Shown here: positions 1 to 6,408 of the stretch, piece after piece
How the letters are laid out: every line of letters starts with the position of its first letter
How positions within the stretch are numbered: position 1 is the first letter of the stretch
From: a virus
Virus record (IMG/VR): IMGVR_UViG_3300042691_008285
Span: 1-35,830 of that record
DNA length: 35,830 nucleotides
Reading direction: 5' to 3' (one strand)
The notes under the pieces: generated by a model
Seen by the model: the letters and a program-made list of their open reading frames with translations, nothing else
The model's database searches: none
What the model was told of the DNA's origin: nothing
Position numbers and translations under genes: made by a program

Positions 1-69
1 GCTTTCCTCCATCTGATGCCTCTTTCACATTCATGTATTCATCAATGGTCATGGTGCAATTTTCAGCAA
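1..69. repeat. Terminal direct repeat, left copy
   Basis: The first 69 bases are identical to the last 69 (35762-35830). The terminase reading frame runs through both copies without interruption. This is what a circular assembly gives when its overlap is not trimmed, so the unique genome is about 35,761 bp. It does not by itself show physical terminal repeats of the virion DNA. Confidence 0.95.
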
Positions 70-1270
70 TCAAAAAAGACACAGGCAATTTTCCCTGCCA
101 AATGGCATTGATGAAATTGATTCGCATTGCAGGATTTGGTGCAACTTTGGCCTGCCTCATTATTGGCCTGAGAGATTTCAATGTCTTTTCAATGATGTGA
201 AAATCATTATGACCTTGCTCTGTCCGAGTGTCCTCCCTCCTGCCGGATGGGTCACCATAAACATACACCATGCCGTTGTGATGCCCGTATTTCATTAAGA
301 ATTGATTGCAAACTGCCTCTGTCCTGTTATGCGGATAAATGCCCAAACATTCATCAATCTGCCTGATATTCTTTCCCTCTGCCTGATGGATGGTGATGGT
401 AACGTATGGCCGTGTATTGAAATCGAATGAAAGGTGCAATGGCTGCATGGCATCGTATGATGTGCTAATGACATGATGTTGCCGGGAAAAGCACCGATAG
501 GCCAATCCATCAACATCCCTTTTGCCCCATACACCATCAATGTACACTGATGCATAATACGGATTGCGCTGCCTTAGCGACAAAAGGTCTGCAATGTATT
601 CCGGAGAGAGAAATCTGTTGTGCTGATATGTGGAATGATGAACCCTGACAATTCTTTTAACAATCTCATTCCTTTCTGCCACCTCAATTTCATCGGTGAA
701 TGTGAATGACCTTTCAATCTGACCTTCAAAAAATCTTTTCCAAAACCAATGTTCCTGATAATTGCCCTGCACCTCCGGATTGATTGAAAATACTTCCTGA
801 ATATATCGTGCCTTTTCTGACCTTAATGATAGTGAAATGGTGATGTAATCTGATTCATCCGGTATATCTTCCTCCCACCATATCATTGTCGGGTCTTTGA
901 TTGATTTCAGTTTTGTTGGCTCGTCCAACCCTCTGAAAAGAATCTGATTGCCATTGTTGCAGATGATGCGGTGTGGTGAGGTATAAAACCTGAATAATGC
1001 CGAAATGCCCCATTCCTCAATGATAGATTTCAATGTATCATAACACGATGCGGAAATGGTGTTGTAAGATTTGCGAATGCAAACGGCCTTAAAATAGCTT
1101 TCCCGGAGGATGGGCAGGATCACCTTTGCCGCTGCCGCAAAAGATGATTTTGAACTACCTCTGCCACCATAAAGGATGATGATTCGCGATGTATCATCCA
1201 CCAATTGGATGAAATGGCTATTGAATAAATCTTCGTATTCCGGAAATTGAATGATTGTTGGATGATTCAT
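1..1270 (-). CDS. terL: Terminase large subunit, N-terminal 423 codons (gene wraps round the window end)
   Basis: This is the packaging motor ATPase and nuclease that cuts and translocates DNA into proheads. Joined to its remainder at 35583-35761, it gives a protein of about 482 residues, normal for Terminase_3/PBSX-type TerL. Visible motifs are Walker A GGRGSSKS at residues 35-42, a Walker B region MIWWEED at 129-135, and nuclease acidic residues in SFDFN (Asp283) and YGDPSG (Asp340). The ATG at 1270 starts 8 bases after the small terminase stop; a nearby ATG at 1274 is in another frame and soon meets a stop. The reading frame is open at base 1 because the circular genome was opened here. 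Confidence 0.96.
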   Translation of the reverse strand, partial: MNHPTIIQFPEYEDLFNSHFIQLVDDTSRIIILYGGRGSSKSSFAAAAKVILPILRESYFKAVCIRKSYNTISASCYDTLKSIIEEWGISALFRFYTSPHRIICNNGNQILFRGLDEPTKLKSIKDPTMIWWEEDIPDESDYITISLSLRSEKARYIQEVFSINPEVQGNYQEHWFWKRFFEGQIERSFTFTDEIEVAERNEIVKRIVRVHHSTYQHNRFLSPEYIADLLSLRQRNPYYASVYIDGVWGKRDVDGLAYRCFSRQHHVISTSYDAMQPLHLSFDFNTRPYVTITIHQAEGKNIRQIDECLGIYPHNRTEAVCNQFLMKYGHHNGMVYVYGDPSGRREDTRTEQGHNDFHIIEKTLKSLRPIMRQAKVAPNPAMRINFINAIWQGKLPVSFLIAENCTMTIDEYMNVKEASDGGK

Positions 1271-1278
1271 TCATGGCA

Positions 1279-1677
1279 TTATTTTTTCCCTACCTGAACA
1301 ATGATTTTGCCAACATCACCCTCAATTGGTTGTGTTGCCTTGCCAATTGACCTGTCCAACATCTTTTCGACAATATCAAATGCCTCTCCCTCAATGATTG
1401 CCTTTGCAACTGCCGTGATAATCATGGGTTGGTCTTTGTCATTTCGAATTTCCCTGATTTCTGATTCAGTCAAATTTATTAGCCTCATGTATATTGATTT
1501 CACATCCAATGCCGTTGCAGGTGTTACACCATTGCTTTCAAGAAATTCATTGACGTGCTTAATGGTAATTCTCCCAACACCTCTCGGATTTCCCGATTCT
1601 CCTTTCTGCCATACTTTTGCACCCGGTGGCGCAACACCTTTCACCCAATTCGGATTTCCCTTTTTGCCTTTAGCCAT
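1279..1677 (-). CDS. terS: Terminase small subunit-like protein (132 aa)
   Basis: Probable DNA-recognition subunit of the packaging complex. It lies directly upstream of the large terminase with an 8-base gap. The N-terminus carries a basic Gly-Asn-Pro-rich stretch (KGESGNPRGVGR, about residues 25-36) like that of DUF5681-type proteins found next to TerL. A helical region follows, then a motif FDIVEKMLDRSIGKATQP (about 100-117) like the 'LLDRxxGKP' segment of small terminases. The family is inferred from these motifs plus position; sequence similarity among small terminases is weak, so another packaging-associated role is possible. It is probably co-transcribed with 1689-1874. Confidence 0.75.
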   Translation of the reverse strand: MAKGKKGNPNWVKGVAPPGAKVWQKGESGNPRGVGRITIKHVNEFLESNGVTPATALDVKSIYMRLINLTESEIREIRNDKDQPMIITAVAKAIIEGEAFDIVEKMLDRSIGKATQPIEGDVGKIIVQVGKK

Positions 1678-1688
1678 TTTTGTGTATT

Positions 1689-1874
1689 TTATTGTTTTTT
1701 TGGCTCAAAAATGCTGTTTTTTGGCTTTTGACTATCCTCCAATACATTCACCTCCACAATGCCACATGATTCAATTTTTGGCATATTTATGCCAATCACC
1801 TCCCTGCGTATTGCTTTGATTCGTGCTGCCCTATCTTTAGGCGGCAATATGTTTCTGCCATTCTTGCTGAACAT
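1689..1874 (-). CDS. Small basic hypothetical protein (61 aa), probably leaderless
   Basis: Function not recognised. The product is a short Lys/Arg-rich protein with no membrane segment or cysteine motif, rich in Arg over residues 16-24 (RAARIKAIRR). The start is fixed by a promoter box TACATTTG that ends 5 bases before the ATG (TACATTTGTTTCCATG), so transcription should begin at or next to the start codon. The same TTTGTTTCCATG junction is found before the gene at 20618. It lies 11 bases upstream of the small terminase and may be the first gene of the terminase operon. A small DNA-binding or packaging accessory is possible but unproven. Confidence 0.65.
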   Translation of the reverse strand: MFSKNGRNILPPKDRAARIKAIRREVIGINMPKIESCGIVEVNVLEDSQKPKNSIFEPKKQ

Positions 1875-1879
1875 GGAAA

Positions 1880-1912
1880 CAAATGTACAAAGTTTTCTGA
1901 AAAAATTTACAA
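1880..1912 (-). promoter_or_regulatory. Bacteroidota-type promoter abutting the start of the 1689-1874 gene
   Basis: On the minus strand TACATTTG (1887-1880) fits the TAnnTTTG -7 consensus, with a TTG at 1912-1910, 22 bases upstream. The spacer contains the A-run/CTTTG palindrome-like element that recurs at 5905, 6715 and 20635. The box ends 5 bases before the ATG, predicting a leaderless or nearly leaderless mRNA. Confidence 0.6.
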
Positions 1913-2209
1913 TGCAATTCTATCATCTGTGCCTTTGTAATACAATGCTCTGCCTTTTACCTCCACATCACCAATGGTAAGGTCATGCATTTGGATGGTG
2001 TTCAGCAATTCATTTTCTGTATTGTCTTTTTTTGGCAAATGCTTAGTGGCACGATATGCCTCCACTTCATGGTCAAATATCATGTTGGCAATTCTCACCT
2101 TGATGCCCATTGGATGCCTTTTGAATTTTTCTCCAATTTGTTCCGGTGTGAATCCCTGCATGTGCATCTGCCATAATTCGTCATTGGTTGGTTTTTGTTC
2201 AATTCCCAT
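1907..2209 (-). CDS. Small HTH-like hypothetical protein (100 aa)
   Basis: No family recognised. Residues 8-42 (from TNDELWQMHMQGFTPEQIGE onwards) read like a helix-turn-helix: two short helices separated by a Gly-Phe-Thr turn, then a basic recognition-like helix. This resembles small HTH proteins often found upstream of terminase genes, so a terminase-adjacent DNA-binding role is plausible. The C-terminal half is polar, with an acidic DNTENE stretch. The start codon follows an A-rich, Shine-Dalgarno-free leader. It directly follows the cassette-like block and its base composition returns to that of the phage. The HTH assignment is by eye only. Confidence 0.6.
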   Translation of the reverse strand: MGIEQKPTNDELWQMHMQGFTPEQIGEKFKRHPMGIKVRIANMIFDHEVEAYRATKHLPKKDNTENELLNTIQMHDLTIGDVEVKGRALYYKGTDDRIAL

Positions 2210-2307
2210 TGTTTTTTGTTTTTGTTGTTGTTAAACATTCGCATTATATTCCAAAATGGACGTATTTGCGAACAAAAGGTGCGCGTATAAATGAGTTAGC
2301 AGTAATT

Positions 2308-2580
2308 CTAAAGACCATCACGCCAAGTAATCATCATTGCTTCTAATTTATCCCCAAGTATCGGACTGCCATAGTTTTCAAACTTCATTTTAATTGAAGG
2401 ATAAACTTCTAATCCATTTGGACATTGTGTTTTTAATGGTAGCTTTCGTTTATCTTCTGAAACTTGTAACGCTTCTAAAATGAAGTCATTCAAACTTTTA
2501 TCTTCGGAAGAAGAACTACGGCTAACATTGTATTGGCGAATATTGCCAGCTTCATCTGTTATTTGAACTTTGTATTCCAT
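2308..2580 (-). CDS. Cassette-type hypothetical protein (90 aa)
   Basis: No family recognised. It is a small soluble protein: the N-terminal strand-like segment (YKVQITDEAGNIRQYNV, residues 3-19) is followed by a serine-rich stretch (SRSSSSEDKS), then a helix (about 29-40) and a polar C-terminus. The ATG lies inside the loop of the inverted repeat 2520-2650, and the frame reads through its right arm. The leader is A-rich with no Shine-Dalgarno. Codon use differs from the neighbouring phage genes, as for the other genes of this block. After the stop comes a half-site CTAAC...TATACGC (about 2284-2299) but no complete repeat. Confidence 0.6.
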   Translation of the reverse strand: MEYKVQITDEAGNIRQYNVSRSSSSEDKSLNDFILEALQVSEDKRKLPLKTQCPNGLEVYPSIKMKFENYGSPILGDKLEAMMITWRDGL

Positions 2581-2650
2581 ATCAACTTTTGTTTAAATTT
2601 TGAACTTTTGTTTTTCAAATTGGCAACATCGCCAATACCCATACGTTACC
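2520..2650 (-). repeat. attC-like imperfect inverted repeat 1
   Basis: On the minus strand the left arm begins GGTAACGTATGGGTATTGGC and continues GATGTTGCCA (2650-2616). The right arm runs TGGCAATATTCGCCAATAC and ends ATGTTAGCC (2548-2520). The arms pair over ATTGGCGA/TCGCCAAT and TTGCCA/TGGCAA with bulges, as in attC sites. The outer end GTAAC and inner end GTTAGCC resemble the R'' and R' core sites. The gene 2615-2743 ends in the left arm and the gene 2308-2580 starts in the loop. Confidence 0.5.
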
Positions 2651-2743
2651 TGCCATTATAAACAACGACAAACCCGACTTTAAACCACCAACGCCACCAA
2701 ATGAAGCGAAAAGTAACCATACAATGATTCCCAATTTGCTCAT
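2615..2743 (-). CDS. Tiny hydrophobic membrane protein (42 aa) of the cassette block
   Basis: The product begins MSKLGIIVWLLFASF and ends VWVLAMLPI, with two hydrophobic stretches (about residues 4-19 and 26-41) joined by a short Gly-Lys turn, so it could form a membrane hairpin. It ends in the left arm of the following inverted repeat, where cassette genes commonly stop. I prefer it to the overlapping 86-codon frame at 2646-2906, which starts inside the previous repeat, is very Trp/Arg/Phe rich and looks like translated repeat DNA. Function unknown; a toxin-like or membrane-stress peptide is possible. There is no clear ribosome site (few Bacteroidota genes have one). Confidence 0.4.
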   Translation of the reverse strand: MSKLGIIVWLLFASFGGVGGLKSGLSLFIMAGNVWVLAMLPI

Positions 2744-2828
2744 TCCAAAATTCTATTGCAGGTAAAATTTGCCTGTACTTTTCACATACATAAGGGTTAC
2801 TTTTCCCAAAAACCCACCGCTTAAAAGA

Positions 2829-2972
2829 ATAACGGCAGGTAACAGCACCTACCCAAAAGCGGGGGCTGAGTACGTTAAATGATATTTTGTTTCCTGATTT
2901 ATACATAGTGCTTAAATTAAAATTTCGTTTTCAAAATCCCCGCCTTCGGGTAGCTGCCTACCGTTATATGCA
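2829..2972 (-). repeat. attC-like imperfect inverted repeat 2
   Basis: On the minus strand the left arm is ATATAACGGTAGGCAGCTAC followed by CCGAAGGCGGGG (2968-2938). The right arm is CCCCCGCTTTTGGGTAGG followed by TGCTGTTACCTGCCGTTAT (2866-2829). Reverse-complemented, the two align over CCCCGC-TT-GGGTAG-TGC, TACC and GTTAT, with extra bases in one arm. Such bulged arms mark attC sites. It separates the zinc-ribbon gene 2976-3173 from the membrane gene 2615-2743. Confidence 0.55.
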
Positions 2973-2975
2973 ATG

Positions 2976-3173
2976 CTACGACAAATCAACATTCTTAACA
3001 TCACCACACTCTTCACAGAAATCAAATGTAAGGTCTTTGTATGAGCCTTGCTTGTCATCTATTCCAATTGATTTCTTTTCCCATCTTATTGAATTTTCAG
3101 CACCACAAGCACTGCATATAACAGCCGTTTGCTGCAATGACGGGTTCTGTGGTAAATTTGATGTTTCTTGCAT
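2976..3173 (-). CDS. Zinc-ribbon-like small protein (65 aa) of the cassette block
   Basis: The product carries two CxxC pairs, CSAC (about residues 20-23) and CEEC (about 54-57), spaced like the knuckles of a zinc ribbon, with a lysine-rich middle. No specific family is recognised. The start at 3173 gives a protein of cassette size; the longer upstream frame runs back through the inverted repeat. The ATG lies in the loop of repeat 3114-3249 and translation crosses its right arm, so the first third of the protein is encoded by the repeat. This same arrangement occurs in 2308-2580. The stop is 3 bases before the next repeat's outer end. Confidence 0.55.
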   Translation of the reverse strand: MQETSNLPQNPSLQQTAVICSACGAENSIRWEKKSIGIDDKQGSYKDLTFDFCEECGDVKNVDLS

Positions 3174-3249
3174 CTTATTAAATTTAGTTGTTAAACGAAA
3201 GTCAGTATTTTCTAATCCGCCACTGACAGCAAACGGCAAAACGTTAGGT
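3114..3249 (-). repeat. attC-like imperfect inverted repeat 3
   Basis: On the minus strand the left arm is ACCTAACGTTTTGCCGTTTG followed by CTGTCAGTGGCGG (3249-3217). The right arm is CCGTCATTGCAGCAAACGGC followed by TGTTATATGC (3143-3114). It contains a perfect 11-base inverted repeat GCCGTTTGCTG / CAGCAAACGGC about 90 bases apart. ACCTAAC matches the RYYYAAC core-site pattern exactly; the other end, GTTATAT, is close to GTTRRRY. Confidence 0.55.
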
Positions 3250-3279
3250 ACAAGTTTTAAAAATAAACCCACCGCACCA

Positions 3280-3486
3280 CTAATAATCGTCATCAACGTC
3301 ATTTGCCAATTCAATTTGATTCAATTCATCTTCTGTATTAATCAATACCCATTCACTTTCCATAATGGTATATTTGCAACTCACACAATGATGAACATAA
3401 CTCCACCAAGGCAAAGTGTGTAATACCGTTGCTATTTGTCTTTTGCCACATTCAGGGCATTCTATTTGTTCTATATGTTTTTCCAT
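3280..3486 (-). CDS. Zinc-ribbon-like small protein (68 aa) of the cassette block
   Basis: The product starts MEKHIEQIECPECGKRQIAT and has a second pair in HHCVSCKYT, so CPEC (about residues 10-13) and CVSC (about 34-37) form a probable zinc ribbon. The C-terminus is acidic and ends ANDVDDDY. The start at 3486 is preceded by an A-rich leader and by GTTAGGTGTC at about 3515-3506, which fits the GTTRRRY core site where cassettes begin. No enzyme family is recognised; a small regulator or nucleic-acid-binding protein is possible. Confidence 0.6.
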   Translation of the reverse strand: MEKHIEQIECPECGKRQIATVLHTLPWWSYVHHCVSCKYTIMESEWVLINTEDELNQIELANDVDDDY

Positions 3487-3511
3487 CGCTTTTATTTTTA
3501 AAACCAGACAC

Positions 3512-3703
3512 CTAACAGCACCTATACGCAATTTTCCCACCGCACAAATCCGACTTCGGTATATGTAAAAATAGTTCAGTTTCGGTCATTGATGGGCATT
3601 TGAATCTCTGGATAAATCCGCTAACTGCCACCCACAAAAGCACAGCAACTAACACAGTATATAGTGCATTGCTGGCGTAGTCTTTAATTTTAAATTTGTT
3701 CAT
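3512..3703 (-). CDS. Small single-pass membrane protein (63 aa)
   Basis: The product starts MNKFKIKDYASNALYTVLVA. Residues 12-30 form one hydrophobic segment, preceded by Lys residues (cytoplasmic side by the positive-inside rule) and followed by a polar tail with four cysteines in the last 30 residues. The stop TAG is embedded in the GTTAGG core-site-like sequence, as in cassette genes that run into an attC site. The leader is T/A-rich with no Shine-Dalgarno. It sits at the upstream edge of the foreign block; composition changes back to phage-like at about 3725. Function unknown. Confidence 0.5.
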   Translation of the reverse strand: MNKFKIKDYASNALYTVLVAVLLWVAVSGFIQRFKCPSMTETELFLHIPKSDLCGGKIAYRCC

Positions 3704-3740
3704 TTTATTATTGTTTTTAATTATTTGCGCTGCGTCACCA

Positions 3741-4019
3741 TCACACCTCCACCCATTCATTCACGGGTTTCATCACCTTATACCCATGCGATTTCAGCAA
3801 TTGAATTGCCTCTAAAAGATTGTTGGATTGAACATTATTGTCTTTTTTCCACATCCTGCGCGAATCCATCTGAATTGCATTTTGATGCAGAAATAAGGCA
3901 ATCACACCATTGGAAATTTCTTTGGCAGACAATCCATTCTTTTTTGCCTTTTTGCTGAATTCATTGGAGGAAAAAACTGATTTCATCTCTCCCAATGTCT
4001 TTTTCATTATCTCGCTCAT
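3741..4019 (-). CDS. Hypothetical protein (92 aa)
   Basis: No family recognised. It is a mostly helical, lysine-rich protein: an N-terminal helix (residues 1-25), a segment NGLSAKEISNGVIALFLHQN (about 28-47) that could be a small HTH, and a C-terminal motif LLEAIQLLKSHGYKVMKPV (about 67-85). The start at 4019 is chosen over 4040 because it gives an ATGA overlap with the stop of the VRR-NUC gene and has an unusually good ribosome site, AAGGAGGG, 7 bases upstream. Translational coupling to the nuclease suggests a recombination or DNA-processing role, but this is inference. Confidence 0.7.
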   Translation of the reverse strand: MSEIMKKTLGEMKSVFSSNEFSKKAKKNGLSAKEISNGVIALFLHQNAIQMDSRRMWKKDNNVQSNNLLEAIQLLKSHGYKVMKPVNEWVEV

Positions 4020-4420
4020 CTCCAACCCTCCTTTATGCATTTGCCGGATATGTAATCATCCACCATTGCCTGAAATTCCTCAAACACAATGGAAATATCT
4101 TTGTTCCGGATGACCTCAGATTTCCATCCTTTTATACGCAAATCTGACTGCCACTTCAATTGGTTTTCCGTTGGCCTTGTTGCAACTTTCAATTCAATGG
4201 CCAATCCATGAAATCCACCCCGTGATTCAAAGATTAGAATGTCGGGAATGCCCGGATTACTGCACAATTCTTTCATGCGGAATTGCTCAAATGGTGTTCT
4301 TTTGCCCTCATTCGGAGGATGCGCCCATAGGATGGGAATTCTGTAATGCCGAAGGAATGCAGCACATTCGCGCTGCAATATATCCTCCCGGCTAAAATAT
4401 TTCAGATACGGATTTGCCAT
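4016..4420 (-). CDS. VRR-NUC domain nuclease (134 aa)
   Basis: Stand-alone VRR-NUC nuclease of the PD-(D/E)XK superfamily, the type phages use for branched-DNA or recombination-intermediate cleavage. The core is visible: an HPPNEGKR segment at 34-41, GIPDILIF with Asp60, LAIELK with Glu76 and Lys78, and Gln87 followed by a Trp-rich helix. Length is typical of the minimal phage form. It is 2 bases downstream of the PD-(D/E)XK gene 4423-5187, so two nucleases and an annealing protein form one recombination cassette. A Holliday-junction role is plausible but only the fold is supported. Confidence 0.85.
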   Translation of the reverse strand: MANPYLKYFSREDILQRECAAFLRHYRIPILWAHPPNEGKRTPFEQFRMKELCSNPGIPDILIFESRGGFHGLAIELKVATRPTENQLKWQSDLRIKGWKSEVIRNKDISIVFEEFQAMVDDYISGKCIKEGWR

Positions 4421-4422
4421 TA

Positions 4423-5187
4423 TTACATTTTTAACATGATTCTCAATTCCTCTGCCCTCTGCCTTGCCCGTGTGACAATTTTCTCCACGTTCCCGGCAAA
4501 TTCTGCATCAATGTTGCAATTCTTTATGCAGATTCTTTGTTCCAATTCCCATTCCTGAAACAACATCAATTCATCACTCCCTGCCTTGTCAATGGTAGGG
4601 CAAATTTCCTGCACTAATCTGTCGAATGTTTCAAAATCGTACACATGATTGCGGATGATTCTGATTTTTCTGTAATCCGGCATTGCTTCATCGCCTCCCC
4701 ATTTGAAAGATTCCATGTAAATCTGATGCCTGATGTCTTCATCCGGTGTATTTGTCAATACATAGGCAATTGCACCATGATTTCTGCCATACAACCTTTG
4801 GTAATCTTTTATCTGCCATTCATAACCCTTGTCCAATTCCTTAATGGCAACCTTTGTGAATGTTGTCCAATCGTAACTGCATTTGATGTCATAAATGATG
4901 TCTGCATCTTGCACATCAATGTCGCATTCTCCGGTGGTGAATTCATCTGCCATCCGGGTGTGATTTTTTTCCAATGGCAATTGCAGGTAATTGGATAGCA
5001 TCTGAATGCCCTGATGCTCGTTCTTTGTGCCTTTGATGGTGAATTTGTTTTCGCGGTCATTAACCAATCGTTTTGCATTGAATATGATATTTTCAATGAT
5101 GATTTGGTCTGCGGTGTCTGATGGCCATTTTTGCGTGGCCAATCCTCCGATGGATGATGATCTGAATAACATTGTGGTGGTGTCCAT
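4423..5187 (-). CDS. PD-(D/E)XK exonuclease-like protein, YqaJ/Cas4 type (254 aa)
   Basis: Probable 5'-3' exonuclease partner of the adjacent annealing protein. Key features are Glu57 in the helix KNEHQGIQML, the acidic pair GECDID (Glu87/Asp89), the catalytic strand IIYDIKCS with Asp100 and Lys102, and a later helix EWQIKDYQRLYG with the Gln/Tyr pattern of RecB-like nucleases. It has no helicase domain. The start ATG overlaps the upstream stop as TAATG. The C-terminal 50 residues are helical and basic. Which subfamily (YqaJ, Cas4-like or other) cannot be settled from motifs alone. Confidence 0.8.
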   Translation of the reverse strand: MDTTTMLFRSSSIGGLATQKWPSDTADQIIIENIIFNAKRLVNDRENKFTIKGTKNEHQGIQMLSNYLQLPLEKNHTRMADEFTTGECDIDVQDADIIYDIKCSYDWTTFTKVAIKELDKGYEWQIKDYQRLYGRNHGAIAYVLTNTPDEDIRHQIYMESFKWGGDEAMPDYRKIRIIRNHVYDFETFDRLVQEICPTIDKAGSDELMLFQEWELEQRICIKNCNIDAEFAGNVEKIVTRARQRAEELRIMLKM

Positions 5188-5879
5188 TAGCCAATTCTTT
5201 TTGTTAGGATTGATTTTTTGTTTTCGATTTCTGCCTGTTGTTCCGGTGATATGTCGGGAAATTCCTCAATCGCTGCCAATTGTTCTATCGTGTTCGCTTT
5301 CTTGATTTGAAGCCAAATTGATGCGCTTCCTGCATTATTGCGGATGTTGGCAAAGGTCTGATTTTGCTCAAATCCTAATGAGGACATTCTGCCGATGTTC
5401 GCACCAAAAAGATTGCCCAAATGGTCGCAGGCATCTTTGATTGCGTATGATTTTGCCGCAGGCAATGCCTTTTGTACTGCACCCGGATTGATGTTGGCAA
5501 GGTCTGCAGGTGATGCACCTTTCTTTGTCTGCACCTCCATTGCCCCAACACCATCATGGAAATCCCATTCTCCGGTGATTGGATTAAGGTAATGCACCCG
5601 GATAGTAACGGCAATTGAATTAAAGAATGTTGATGTGCTGATGACCTCAATTCGATAGCGTTTGAATATCCTTTTTAACAGATATTCTGTGACCTCAATT
5701 GGAATGTACGGCACGGGTGTTCCATCCGCTTTCTTCGCCATTGGATGCTGCTTCACCCATTCAGGACGAGGATTGGAATTCAACAGTGCTTGCAGGCCGT
5801 CTAATTTGGCTGCTTGCTCTAAATTGCCCTCATACAATTCTTCAATTGATGGCAATTGTGGTTTGGTGATTTGTGTCAT
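5187..5879 (-). CDS. Single-strand annealing protein, Rad52/Erf-like (230 aa)
   Basis: Probable phage recombinase that anneals complementary single strands. The core lies between residues 55 and 165: a strand-rich section with PYIPIEVTEYLLKRIF and TVRVHY-like strands, then the helix ALPAAKSYAIKDACDHLGNL followed by FGANIG, which fits Rad52-superfamily phage proteins. The C-terminal tail is Gln/Glu rich, as in proteins that bind SSB or nuclease partners. The start ATG at 5879 is chosen because the longer frame begins with TTG inside the promoter box. It is first in the recombination operon with the two nucleases. Confidence 0.8.
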   Translation of the reverse strand: MTQITKPQLPSIEELYEGNLEQAAKLDGLQALLNSNPRPEWVKQHPMAKKADGTPVPYIPIEVTEYLLKRIFKRYRIEVISTSTFFNSIAVTIRVHYLNPITGEWDFHDGVGAMEVQTKKGASPADLANINPGAVQKALPAAKSYAIKDACDHLGNLFGANIGRMSSLGFEQNQTFANIRNNAGSASIWLQIKKANTIEQLAAIEEFPDISPEQQAEIENKKSILTKRIG

Positions 5880-5900
5880 GGTGACTGAATTTTGATGTGG

Positions 5901-5935
5901 CAAATATAAAAAAAGTTTTTAGAAAAAAACTATTT
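5901..5935 (-). promoter_or_regulatory. Promoter of the recombination operon
   Basis: On the minus strand TATATTTG (5908-5901) matches TAnnTTTG, preceded by CTAAAAACTTTTTT, the same palindrome-like spacer as at 1890, 6715 and 20635. It ends 21 bases before the ATG at 5879, giving a short leader of about 15 bases without a Shine-Dalgarno. No clear TTTG -33 box is seen. Confidence 0.6.
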
Positions 5936-5942
5936 GCCTGAA

Positions 5943-6125
5943 TTATTTTTTTGAATTGAATTCTTTGATCTTTTCACAGAAAAATTCTTCCCTTTCTTTT
6001 AGGTGACATTGCTTGTATTTCCTTCCACTACCACATGGGCATGGCTCATTCCTGCCAATTGGTGGCTCACCTTTCCAATTTTTTTGCTCGATGAAAAGAA
6101 CTCTGCGTTTGGGATTATTGCTCAT
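5943..6125 (-). CDS. SEC-C motif protein (60 aa)
   Basis: This tiny protein is essentially a SEC-C zinc-binding motif, [19 protein letters not shown] at residues 23-41, with Cys29, Cys31, Cys40 and His41 as the presumed ligands. It has a basic N-terminal tail and a Glu/Lys helical C-terminus. SEC-C motifs occur at the end of SecA and in many small proteins thought to bind other proteins or nucleic acid. Its role in the phage is unknown. The start lies within the last codons of the upstream HTH gene (11-base overlap), so it is co-translated with it. Confidence 0.85.
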   Translation of the reverse strand: MSNNPKRRVLFIEQKNWKGEPPIGRNEPCPCGSGRKYKQCHLKEREEFFCEKIKEFNSKK

Positions 6126-6408
6126 TGTCTGTTGTTTGATTCATGATTTTGTCTGCCGCATCCATGATGGCATAATGATGTTCCCGGAGGACTTTCACTT
6201 TTCCATGCAGGACAAATCTTATTAGCGGATAGGTGTAGCCACATTCATCTGAGATTTGTTTCACTTTCGATGTGCCAATGGTGTTCTTTTTCCCGGCCTT
6301 GATAACCTGATACAAAACATTGGTGAACCATTCTCTTTTTTGTGATTCATCCATGCTCTGCCATCTTTGGCGAAAGGATGAATTATTTTTTGTTCTTTTT
6401 GTTGGCAT
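6115..6408 (-). CDS. LacI-like helix-turn-helix protein (97 aa)
   Basis: The C-terminal half, roughly residues 40-85, reads [20 protein letters not shown] followed by [20 protein letters not shown]. This closely parallels the LacI-family headpiece (AxxaGvSxxTVsrvLnGk...i..aa). No ligand-binding domain follows, so it is a stand-alone DNA-binding protein and a candidate phage regulator. The start is uncertain: 6408 gives the shortest overlap with the preceding gene, while ATGs at 6420 and 6453 are also in frame. The N-terminus is basic and rich in Asn/Ser. It could repress one of the palindrome-containing promoters, but this is untested. Confidence 0.65.
   Translation of the reverse strand: MPTKRTKNNSSFRQRWQSMDESQKREWFTNVLYQVIKAGKKNTIGTSKVKQISDECGYTYPLIRFVLHGKVKVLREHHYAIMDAADKIMNQTTDNEQ

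Larger units (their letters stand above)
2281..3720 (-). mobile_element. Integron cassette-like block of tiny genes with attC-like inverted repeats
   Basis: This block differs in composition from the rest of the genome and holds five very small genes in the same direction. Three junctions (2520-2650, 2829-2972, 3114-3249) each have a long imperfect inverted repeat with a TAACG-type outer end and a GTTA-type inner end, about 130-145 bases overall. This is the layout of integron attC sites: RYYYAAC at one end, GTTRRRY at the other, mismatched arms. No integron integrase is in the window. Two products look like zinc ribbons and two like small membrane proteins, cargo typical of cassettes. Inference: the block was acquired from a host chromosomal cassette array. 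An assembly chimera is the main alternative. Confidence 0.5.

Noticed and set aside
2646-2906. 86-codon minus-strand frame starting MYKSGNKISF
   Set aside because: It begins inside the inverted repeat at 2829-2972 and its translation is Trp/Arg/Phe-rich, as expected from repeat DNA. The 42-aa frame 2615-2743 fits the cassette layout better.
2887-3423. 178-codon plus-strand frame across the cassette block
   Set aside because: Crosses two inverted repeats and opposes two genes with zinc-ribbon motifs.
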